64,000 bases of DNA, taken from contig OZ023273.1 of the NCBI GenBank assembly GCA_964007475.1, positions 85,633,712 through 85,697,711 of the forward strand. Reading direction: 5' to 3'. A model generated the notes under the pieces. The model was not told the DNA's origin. It made no database searches and was given only the letters and a program-made list of their open reading frames with translations. Positions 22,801 through 34,800 of the stretch are shown piece by piece. Positions within the stretch are counted from its first letter, which is position 1. Each line of letters opens with the position of its first letter. A program made the translations under genes and the position numbers. The DNA comes from Hybos culiciformis (Eukaryota > Arthropoda > Insecta > Diptera > Hybotidae).

Positions 22801-25800
22801 GTCCAGCAAAAGAAAAAAATTGTAATTTTTGTAATCTACGCGGACATTTTTCAAATGTTTGTAGAAAAAAAAATACGAATTATCCTAAGTCTGATAAAAA
22901 TAATAAAATAAATTGAATTCAAGTTAATAATTCAGAAAATGAAGTACGTACAAACTCTGAGAATCATAAAAATTCTGAGTACACGATTGGAAAAATTAAA
23001 GAATTATTTACGGGAAGTATTCAAAATAAAAAATCAGGTGTAGAGTCTTGGTACGCAGAATGTGTGGTACCCGAATTAAAAAACAAGTTTAAGTTTCTTA
23101 TAGATACTGGTGCAGATTGCGTCTGCATTCCAAAAAATTTTCTTTTCGAAAGTCATAAGTTAACTATTTTACAAACAAAGGCAATTTTAAAGGGACCGGA
23201 TGGGAATTCTTTAAAAGTTTTAGGATCGGTGAAACTAACTCTAATTTATAAGGACATGGAATGGGTTGAAGACGTGTACGTCATCGAATGGCTAAGCACT
23301 CCTATTTTGCGACGAAACGCTATTGTTAAATTGAATATTTTTCAGCCTCCAGTATTTAAAAGTTTCTCAGTTTTTGAAAATGAAAGAGAAAATAAATCCT
23401 TGGAAATAGTTCAAAATTTTCCCGGACTTTTTCGTGAAATCGGAGAGTTTAAGGGGGAAATTAACATAAAATTAAAAAGTGACGCAATTCCTTTTGTCCA
23501 AACAGTTCCAAGAAGAGTACCAATTCCTCTGTTACCTAAATTAAAAACTGAAATTAAAAGATTAATAGACATGAATATAATTGAACGTAGGGACGACGTC
23601 ACAGACTGGGTCAGTCCCATAGTAGTGGTCCCTAAAGTAAACAATGAAATAAGATTATGTGTTGATTATACACAGCTAAATAAAGCAGTTATTAGACCGT
23701 ATTTTCCAATGCCAAAAATCGAACTTTCATTAGCTAAAATAAAGAAAGCTAAAATATTTTCAAAAATTGACACAAATAAAGGTTTCTACCAAATTAAATT
23801 AAGTAGAGAAAGTTAACTACTTACATGCTTCATATGTCCATTCGGACGGTTTATATGTAAACGACTCCCCTTTGGTATTTCCTGCGCAGCTGAGTATTTT
23901 GTTTCCAAATTTTATAAAGTCCTAGACGGAATTAATAATTGTATTTCACACGTTGATGACATCTTGATTTTTGGAGAAAATCAAACAGAACACGACGACG
24001 CACTTAAAAAAGTTTTAGACCGGCTAGATAAAGAAGGAATAACTATCAATAAAGAAAAATCTTGTTTTGGGGTGGATCATGTTACATATTTATGTTCTCT
24101 CAGCAAGCGGCATTTCTATTGATTCAGAAAGAATTCAAGCAATTATTAATTATCCCAGACCCAAAAATAAAACTGAAGTCCAGCGTTTTCTTGGTATGGT
24201 AAACTTCGTGGCAAAGTTTGTTCATAACCGTTCTAAAATATTGGAACCTATTAATATATTAACGGGTACTGTTGAATTTGCTTGGGATAAGATCCAAGAA
24301 AAGGCTTTTTTAGAGATAAAAGAAAGCTTAACACAAACGCAAACTTTAGCTTTTTATGACCCTTCGAAAAAAATTATCGTTAGCTCAGATGCGTCTTGCT
24401 ACGGAATCGGGGCTTGCCTCTTTCAAGTGGATAATCAGGGAAATAGGGAGGTGGTTTCATATATTTTCAGAACTATGACTGAGACAGAAAGGCATTATGC
24501 TCAAATTGAACGTGAAGCTTTAGGCATAACTTGGGCAGCTGAAAAATTAGCTGAGTATATAACTGGGATTAGTGTTATATTTGAAACGGACCATAAGCCG
24601 CTGGTTCAGATTTTACACTCAAAAAACTTAGATACTTTAACACCTAGACTTCAAAGATTCAGAATGCGACTCATGCGCTATGACTATTCAGTGGTATATG
24701 TACCAGTAAAGGCATTCGTTCCGTACAACTAGAAAGGTTGTACAACCTACTATTAACTATGAAACCGACCTACTGCGTCCAAGCTGGTACGATGAAAACT
24801 AAAATCCGAAATCGAACGAGCCCGGAAACATTAAATGCACTAATTTTCCTTAAATATTATTTCCAAAATAAATAATCCGTACACGGTATTAAATTAAAAT
24901 ACGGTAATTAACACGGTATTAAATTAAAATTAATTGACTGTTTCAGTAATATTGCAGTTGCAGTATTGTTGTATTAGTACTTACATATTTATTATTTTAT
25001 TTTTATCATTGATTTATTGTGATATATAGTACGATTCAAATCACTTGGCATATTTTAATATAAAGTTTTCCCTTTCCATTAAAAAAAATTTTGTCTGTTT
25101 TTGATTTTCTCCTACATATCAAATATTTTAGTTTCCGCGATTAAAAAAGAGCTTTTCATATTTCAAAAGTTTCAAAAATGACGCACACAATTTCGTTTTT
25201 AAAATAAAATTTATATTTGCAATTTAATAAACTTCAATAAAAACCAATTGCTTACTTTTGTTCCGAAATTATATCTATAGAACTGTATTACCACGTAAAA
25301 ACAATTTTTAAGGAAAAATTTATTAATAATTTCCGTATTTTTGTATTTTTGCACAGCTATAATAGTTTTTATTTAAATTCCTATTATTTATTAAATTTAA
25401 AGTTTTTTATATGAAGTAAACTATTTTAAGGATCACATTTTTAAAATTAAAATAAAATTTTAATCAGTGTTGCAAAATGAAATATTTTATTGTTTTGTAG
25501 AACTTTTTTTTAATTTAAATTTTTCTATATTTCAAATAATATAAATAAATATTATAATATAAAATCTTAGGTACTAGCCTACTGTACAATTTTAGAAAAT
25601 TTCAAAAGGTAACAATATGATTAAAAATAAAAATATTTAGTGCCCTTCTAATCACAGAAGTATAAGGACGTAAGGACTATTGCAATTTTTTTTCTTGAAA
25701 ACTCAGATAAACTTGTGTGAGCCAGAAAGAGAAGAATATACAACAATTTATAAAAAAAGCTTAAGCCAAAATTTTATTAAAATTTTACCCTCTCTTAAAA

Positions 25801-28800
25801 GCACATAGGACAAGTGATTTGAATCGTACTATACAATTTAACAATGTTTATTAATAATATTAAACAGATGTCAGAGTAAACATATTTCTATAGTAGAGTA
25901 ACAAGGAATAACGAAAATTGTTATGCAAAAAAAAAAAAAATTCACCTCCCTCTTACAAGGTGCCTTTCTGATTCCATTTACTTAATTTTTTTTCGCAGGT
26001 TTTTTTAAAATCCAAAATTAAGTACTTTTTTAAGAACAAAGTGAGTTCATTTCGTTTTATTTTCGACTTAAAACTATTTTCTTATTTTTAAAATTTTTGA
26101 AAACCGTAAAATTACTTATATTTTACAATTTTTTTAATTTTTTGTAAAGACAAAAAATTATCATAGTCACCTGGTTCTTTTATAAAATAAATGCATTGTT
26201 TACATTTATTTGGCCTTAAGCGCGTCATAGTTTCCCTTAAATACTCAATACTAATAAATAAAAATCATATGATTTTTGTTTTTCGAAAAATTAAGATTTT
26301 AAGGATGTGAGAATTTTTTTTAAAGCTTAAAGCTAATTTGAATTTCAACCGCTAGTGATTTAAATGTGAGAAATTAAAATAATAATTTAAATTAACTTTT
26401 ACCAATTTTTTAGTTCTCAATTTGATGAATTTTAAACAGTTTGAAAAATGTAAATTAACAGTTCCTCCTAAAAACTTTCTTAATTATATTAAAATATTAC
26501 AGGATAAGTTTGCTGAAAATTTCGATTTACATGTAACAGAAAATAATTTAGTAAGTAAATTAGCTTCCCTTCTTACAAACGTTGAATGTAATTTCAAATG
26601 TTGTGAAAATTTCAATAAAATTTAGTTAATTCATTTTTTCATACGTGAGCGCATATATTTCATTTTAAATTTTTTTAATAAAAATGTAAAAATTAGAAAA
26701 AATAGAAATAAAATGTTCTCTGTGATGAGTTTATAAAATTAGAAAGTCTTGTTTTATTTCGTAACTTTTAAAAAAGTAACCATCTCATCCCTGATCATTT
26801 TCATTCAACACAATGATAGATTTTGAGTAAAAAAAACATAGATTTTTTGGCGGGACGAAACAAATTTTCTATGGCAGATACTTTACTTTATGAAATAGGT
26901 GTACAATGCAGATGTGCTAGAACGAGCTTCGGAGATTCGTTTTCAGTTCGCAACTCGAGAATGTGCAATGCTCTCCCATCAAAATTGTTCCCGACAGCTG
27001 GCGCACGTTTGACTTACGACTTGCGCCGCTTAAGAAAAGTGTACATGATTACCTATTAACTGTACCACTTTTAAATGCCGTCTAAACTTCTTTTCCATTA
27101 CCAAATCCATACTTCTTTAAGTATAAAAGGCATCCCACCTAATGATTTGGTAACTTTAATATAAAAAAAAAACTATGATTAGAAGATTAAGCCTATAAAT
27201 TCAAATTTTATTTTTTTATTTTTTAGCTTAATTTATTTTCGAGTATCGTAACCGAGTAACCGAGTACTCGCTCAATTTTTGGTACAATACTCGAATAACC
27301 GAGTATTAAAAAAACTCGAGTAATTTGGATACACTAATTGCACTGGATTTTGTATGTCCACATACAATTTGTTTGGCTATTTGGGAATCGCTAAATATTT
27401 TTGTAAATAATTTGGAACTGCAGTCGATCGATCGGAAACTAAAATGGTGTTTGAGATATGAAAAGCCAACGTACCTTCTGCGACGGCTATTTTTCATCCA
27501 GCTTCGTAAATTTCGGGGTAAAATACTCTGTCAAGGTACTTGACCCTTCTCCTGCCTGTATTGTTTGTTTGTGCTTTTTTGAAGCAATATGTTGTTCCAA
27601 GTCATATTGGCCCTTATTTGCAAGCGAAACTTTGATTTTACAAATAGTGCAAAATGCTTCATGTTTTGCTAATTCTGGTTTGGTGATGAAATTTTTATAT
27701 TTGTTTTGCAATTCGTCGTTACAAACACACTTCCTTTTACTCATAACTATGGTCGCTGGACGTTGTACAAAAAATTTTCAAATTAAATATTGTTATTGAC
27801 AGAAATCTAAAATACGAAAATATTTAATAAATTATTTAACAAAGACTGTTTTGACAGTCCCTTTATTTACATTTTTTATAACCATAAGTATGTGCCTTTT
27901 TTCGCCATAGGAGGCGCTATTTTGAGATTTAAATAAGTAAATTGCATTTTTGAAAATTTTACAAAAAAGAGTACATAAAGAGAACATTCAATAAAAAAGA
28001 TAACATAAAAAGAAAGTAAAAGAAAAATAGAGTGAACAAAAAGATCCAAGACAAAAAAGAGAACTTGTTCTCTTTAAAAGAGTGGTTCTGGAAACCCTAC
28101 CGTTGCGGTACTTACTGCGTTCATTTATAAAATATTGATGTTGGAAAATTCACACCTTTAAATGTTTCGAAAATTTTTTTCACCATCAAGCGCAACGCGT
28201 TTTTTGATATAAAGGACTTTTAGCCACCTCATTACATCTTTTAATATTTTGCAAGTTTTGAACACGCATATTTTTTTTCAGTATAGTGCCCATACCGTTC
28301 TAAAAAAGGGTTAAATTTAAAAATAAAATAAATATTATCATTGAAGAAAAATCAAAACATATAAAAGAGTTTGCACTGCAGTTTGTTTTGTAAGAGCAGA
28401 CATTTTCATATGCTCAAAATTGAACAAATTGTTTGTACGGATACGATTAACAATGATTTCACTGTTTGTACAATGTACATATTTTTGTATGTACAGACAA
28501 CAATGAGCAAACATTGTATAAGTTTGAAAACGATCGGTTGAGCGGTTTAGGATCCTATTCGGAACAGACAAACATACAAACAGACAAACATACAACTTAG
28601 GTTTTATATATATAGATTTCTACGAAGTCACAAAATTCTTTTAACCTTTCAGTTCTTATAGTATAAATAGCAAAAAAAAAAATTTAATATTCTATATCAA
28701 CAGAAAAAGGATCAAAACTAGTTTTAACCGCGTTAGAAGTAATGTGAACTGGGCATCCGATTCCAATTAAATTTTTATCCAGCTTTAATTTCGATTTTTT

Positions 28801-31800
28801 AAAAACATTATTTTCGCCTGCTCTTTTTAATCCACCAAAATTTGTGTTGCAATTATCTGCTGAAAACGCTACACATTTTTCTAATAATCCAAATTTTTTT
28901 AATATTTTAATTATATAATTTGGTATAGTTTCAGATGTTTCATTTTGTAACTTATTCAAAAATATCATTTTCGTCTGAATACCTGTTTTTTTATGGAAGT
29001 ATTGAATTAAAATTAGGAACATTTTAGTTGAGCCGTGGTTACGTCCATCTGTAGAAACAGATATGAATTGAATTTCAGAAATATCATTATTAATATTTTC
29101 AATGCAAAACAGCGTTATTACATATTTTGCTATTGCTCTGGATTTTGTATGTCCACATACAATTTGTTTGGCTATTTTGGGAATCGCTAAATATTTTTGT
29201 AAATAATTTGGAACTGCAGTCGATCGATCGGAAACTAAAATGGTGTTTGAGATATGAAAAGCCAACGTACCTTCTGCGACGGCTATTTTTTCATCCAGCT
29301 TCATAAATTTCGGGGTAAAATACTCTATCAAGGTACTTGACCCTTCTCCTGCCTGTATTGTTTGTTTGTGCTTTTTTGAAGCAATATGTTGTTCCAAGTC
29401 ATATTGGCCCTTATTTGCAAGCGAAACTTTGATTTTACAAATAGTGCAAAATGCTTCATGTTTTGCTAATTCTGGTTTGGTGATGAAATTTTTATATTTG
29501 TTTTGCAATTCGTCGTTAAAAACACACTTCCTTTTACTCATAACTATGGTCGCTGGACGTTGTACAAAAAATTTTCAAATTAAATATTGTTATTGACAGA
29601 AATCTAAAATACGAAAATGGGGGATGGAAATAAGGCCGCAGGAAATAAGGCCGCGACGTTTTTTTGTTGCGGTCTTATTTCATTTTGAAAAATGAAATAA
29701 GGCCGCGAAGATTTTTTCGCGGTCTTATTTCGTTTTTCAAAATGAAATAAGGCCGCGAAAAAATCCTATCGGTCTTATTTCATTTTGAAAAATGAAATAA
29801 GACCGCAAAAAATTCCTCGCGGCCTTATTTCGTTTTGAAAAATGAAATAAGGCCGCGACAAAAAAAAACAATTATTCGGAGGGCTAATTTCATTTTTATA
29901 AACGAAATAAGGCCGCGTAATCTTGTGAGGTGAGCACACAGGGCAGGGGGCAGCAGGGCGGCGGGCGGGCGGTTGGTCAGTGGGATTTGCGGCTAGGCGC
30001 TAGCCGCAAATCCCACTGACCAACCGCCCGCCCGCCGCCCTGCTGCCCCCTGCCCAGTGTGCTCACCTCACAAGATTACGCGGCCTTATTTCGTTTTTCA
30101 AAATGAAATAAGGCCGCGAAAAAATCCTCGCGGCCTTATTTCATTTTTCAAAATGAAATTAGCTCTCCGATTAATTTTTTTTTTTGTCGCGGTCTTATTT
30201 CATTTTTCAAAACGAAATAAGGCCGCGAGGAATTTTATGCGGTCTTATTTCATTTTTCAAAATGAAATAAGACCGCGAGGATTTTTTCGCGGCCTTATTT
30301 CATTTTTCAAAATGAAATAAGACCGCAACAAAAAACCTATCGCGGCCTTATTTCCCGCGGCCTTATTTCCCGCGGCCTTATTTCACTGCGCCTACGAAAA
30401 TATTTAATAAATTATTTAACAAAGACTGTTTTGACAGTCCCTTTATTTACATTTTTTATAACCATAAGTATGTGCCTTTTTTCGCCATAGGAGGCGCTAT
30501 TTTGAGATTTAAATAAGTAAATTGCATTTTTGAAAATTTTACAAAAAAGAGTACTTAAAGAGAACATTCAAAAAAAAGATAACATAAAAAGAAAGTAAAA
30601 GAAAAATAGAGTGAACAAAAAGATCCAAGACAAAAAAGAGAACTTGTTCTCTTTAAAAGAGTGGTTCTGAAAACCCTACCGTTGCGGTACTTACTGCGTT
30701 CATTTATAAAATATTGATGTTGGAAAATTCACACCTTTAAATGTTTCGAAAATTTTTTTTACCATCAAGCGCAACGCGTTTTTTGATATAAAGGACTTTT
30801 AGCCACCTCATTACATCTTTTAATATTTTGCAAGTTTTGAACACGCATATTTTTTTTCAGTATAGTGCCCATACCGTTCTAAAAAAGGGTTAAATTTAAA
30901 AATAAAATAAATATTATCATTGAAGAAAAATCAAAACATATAAAAAAGTTTGCACTGCAGTTTGTTTTGTAAGAGCAGACATTTTCATCTGCTCAAAATT
31001 GAACAAATTGTTTGTATGGATACGATTAACAATGATTTCACTGTTTGTACAATGTACATATTTTTGTATGTACAAAATTGTACAGACAACAATGAGCAAA
31101 CATTTCAGAGCAAACTAATTTGATGATTCCACTATCTGTGCAATGTTAGTGATGTTTTTGAGCAAATATCTGTGCATTGAACAGATAGTGGAATGAAGCC
31201 TTTAGTCTCATACATTTGTTATGATTTTTGCCTATGTTTTCAATGTTTTACTTTTTATATTAGGTATATGCCTTAAAATTTTTTTTTTTTATTGTGGAAA
31301 TAACCTACGCAATAAAAAATTTATTTATTGCTTTTAATTTTATATCTTTTTATTGGTTAAACACAGTAAACACAAATGTTTTTATCAACTAAATAAACCA
31401 CAATTATTTTTCGAGAATATAATATACATACACATACACATATTTATTTTATATAATTTTTTTATTCATTCTAGACTCAGTATTTCTATTTAAAGATGAA
31501 TCTGAAGTCAAAATTGATTTCTACCGTGATTTCCTTGAGGACAGTGGAAATTATACCTTGACCGCATCAAATACTTTTTTCTCAAAATTTTTATCTTTTG
31601 AGATTTTAGTAAAAGGTAATTAAAAATTCGGGATTAAGTAAAAAACAAAATTTTATTATTATTTATTTTCCTTTTGTTGGGCAAGTATGTTTATTTTTTA
31701 CAGAACTATACCAATCCAAAATCCATTACATACCATACATTGAATTACATATACCATTCCATAACTATAAATAATCTGTAAATCAAGAAATTTATAAATT

Positions 31801-34800
31801 AATTAATCTGTAATCTAGAATTAAGCTAGATTAAACTTATTATAATATTAGTGTGGTTTATATTTAATTGTTATTAATAAAAAAATATTTAGTCATTGGT
31901 ATATGTCAAAAGTAATACTAAAATTTTACGAGTTAAGAATTATTGTTATCAATCCCTTGCATGACAATATATTTCGATTCTTTTTTTTTTTTTTACTTAA
32001 GCCTGTTTCCCTCTTGTAGATGTCCACCCGATAGGCATTCATTCTACCCATTAAAACTAAATTTCGAGAGTGTTCAAAAAAATCTCATCATTTTCTTTTC
32101 CATGCAGATTATATAACAGATTTTTTCAAACCATTTATTTTATATCAATAACAAAGGGTACTATAATGTAACTGTAGAAAAAACCAGAACAAACAAATTT
32201 TATATTTTGCATCAAACCACTACGCAATTGGGCTTATAATTATAGTAGATTATTGTATATGTAAACTAAATTTGTTATTAATTAAGAGTTCTGTATACAC
32301 AAAAATACATTGACACGAGTCAATACTTATATCACGAGACCGAAGGTAGAGTGATATAAATTGACGTGTCAATGTATTTTTGTGTAAATACAGAACGAGT
32401 TGTATAACAAATTTTGTTTACACATCCAATATACTGTTTTAATCCGTATGGGAGAGGTAGTTGCAAAGAGAGAATATTTTTTCTTCTCATTTTTTTCCTC
32501 TTTTTTTTTGTATTTGGCTGTATTGAAATATTGTGAGAGATATTATGTTTGTTTAGGTATTACGTAATATTCAATACGAAACATCTAAATGATTTCATTA
32601 TTTACGCTGATGCATCTAAATTTTTTCATTATATACTCTGATGCATCTAAATTTTTTCATTATTTACGCAGATGCATCTAAATGATTCCATGTGTATTGA
32701 CGCATATAATACTCCATTTAGTGATCTAAATTCTATAGCACTAAATACAACATAACGATCCCCAACGCATTAAAGTTTATTATTGTTTTAACTAATGTAA
32801 CAAAATTATAAAACAATGGATAAAAAAGGTACAATTAGTTATGTGAATATGAGTGTTATATCAAAATTAATTTATGTTACACTTGTGAAAAAAAATTCTT
32901 AATTACTGTAGATGACTTAATTTTTGTTAAGCTTATTTGAGTACCCTCTATTGCAATTCTAGGGAAATTTTCGTCATGTAACATGAAATTCATAGAAATT
33001 ATTCCCCTACAAATGAAAATCTTAATAACATTTTTGATTTTAGGTGTTCAAATAATATTCAAAGGCAATATTTATATTCAGTCTGGCAAAAATAGAAACT
33101 TGACATGTGAAATTTATTCATATCCACCCATCAATCAAATTGAATGTAAAATAATTTCGACAACAAAATATTTCCCTGAACTGTCTTCATCTAATTCATC
33201 TAATGATTATTTCAATGTAAATTATTCGGAGAAAATTATCCAAATAACTCCATTCTATCAAACTTATTCTATCAGCTTGAGAAATAAAAAAAACATTATT
33301 GGTTCTGTTTTCAATTGTGAAGTGCGTCAAAATAATAAAAGTTATTTTACTCGCTCTAAATTATACTTTGGTAAGCTGCCTGATTCAAAAATTGTATACT
33401 CTAATTATGGAAAAATTTATCAATCAACGTCAAGTGAAGATAACGTTCCACATTTTAAGCTTGATATTACTGTTAATATTAATTTCATGTTGACTTGCGA
33501 AGGTGTAAGAAGTATGTTTCAAGAAATATATTGGTGCAAAATTGAAAGTTTGAATATAGATTGTAATCTTAATAATAAAAAAGGTAAATAATATTGAAAA
33601 TTTATAAAATCGAAAAAGGTAGCCTGAATTTCGATCATACAATATAAATTCTGAACAAAATAAAATACTGTGGTTATTTTCCATGTTTTTTACTTTAATC
33701 AAAAAGCATTTATATATAGAGGAATCAGTTGCTTTAATATGTAAAGATCAAAAATACTACTTCAAAGTTCCATTGATAATATCCCCAGTAAATTTTGCTC
33801 ACCAGTTTCATCAGTTACAACCGCACACAAATCTGTTTTTTAAGACTCTTAGAAAATTGTGTATGTATTTTACTATTTACTATCACGCACTACGAAGTAG
33901 TTTAATGTCTCTAAAAGAGACATAATAACAAAAAAAATGATTGTGTTTATTGTAATATATACTTTAATTTCCATATACCATACTTTAAAATTTTAATTCG
34001 AACTAAAAATCAATCAATTTAATATTCCTAGATAAATTTTCTCCTGTTTTTTAATCTTGTGAAAAAAAAGTTATTATATATTAGAAAATTTGCTTAGTTA
34101 TGTGTCATAATTCAGATATTTGTCCATAATTATTGTCAAAAATAATATAACAAAAAGTATTTTCTTTTAATATTCAAAAAATAATAACGAATAAGTAGTT
34201 ACGTTATTAGGAATTTAGGAATGAAAACTTACAGAAAAGTAATTTTTGAAATTTTAGGTATAAACGAAATAAATTAATTAGAAACTTAACCGACAAAATA
34301 AATTATATAGTACGATTCAAATCACTTGACCAATGAGCTTTTAAGAGAGGGTAAAATTTGAATAAAATTATTATACAAAAATTGCATGAGCTTTTTTCTT
34401 AAATAATTTCCCCTAAATTTTGTATGCATTTTTTAATGGAAAGGGAAAGCTTTGCATAACGGATTGGTCAAGTGATTTGAATCGTACTATAACAAATAAA
34501 TTCTGATAATATTTAATTACAAAAAAAAAATTGTGCCAAGTTGTGCCTTTGAAAAATTACAACTGATGAACATGTTCAAGAGCAGAAATCGACTGGGAAG
34601 ACTACGTTTTAACATAAAGGAAGTATAAATAGAAAAGTATAAATAGTCTCATACAAAAAATGCAAATACAAACAGTGAAAAAAAAAATCCATATCACAAC
34701 CCTGTGTGTTTTTTTTTGTATTTTTTGAGAATTCCACTCTCACAAAAGCTTTTAAAACTTTAAAAATTGTATAGAACTCTTGTTATTTTGAAGTTTTAAA

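Larger units (their letters stand above)
21770..24732 (+). mobile_element. Gypsy-type LTR retrotransposon, truncated, no integrase or 3' LTR
   Basis: The order is a probable leader/5' LTR (21770-22015, with aaataaatact near 21924), gag (22127-22916), protease, reverse transcriptase and RNase H (23064-24732). It then stops abruptly in the tether region, so integrase and right LTR are missing. Without a second LTR the left border is uncertain. Internal stops and shifts show that it cannot move. Confidence 0.88.
19541..28099. mobile_element. Composite TAGGGT-ended element with BED-finger gene relic and later insertions
   Basis: The left end TAGGGTGTCCATATGG and right end (inverted) TAGGGTTTCCAGAACC are flanked by an identical 9-bp CCGTTGCGG at 19532-19540 and 28100-28108. 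Both ends have gagaaca / gttctc motifs. The interior carries a BED-finger transposase-like relic at the right side (minus strand) and, inserted later, a gypsy element and smaller MITEs. That the two ends belong to one insertion is inference from the shared 9-mer. Confidence 0.6.

Noticed and set aside
22244..22854. Minus-strand frames opposite gypsy gag
   Set aside because: They are antisense shadows of the gag coding sequence.
26422..27059. Two open frames of 67 and 78 codons
   Set aside because: No recognisable domain or repeat relationship, and length is within chance for this composition.
32983..33043. ATG and hydrophobic stretch (MKILITFLILG) that look like a signal peptide
   Set aside because: The hydrophobic text lies before a good splice acceptor (gattttag) and the upstream exons join in frame, so it is intron sequence. 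An alternative promoter cannot be excluded.
33683..33925. Possible extra Ig exon (EESVALICKDQKYYF) with acceptor near 33720 and donor near 33859
   Set aside because: Its phase-1 donor would join T to GA of the next exon and create a TGA stop. The exons at 33044 and 37902 already join in frame and complete the Ig domain without it.
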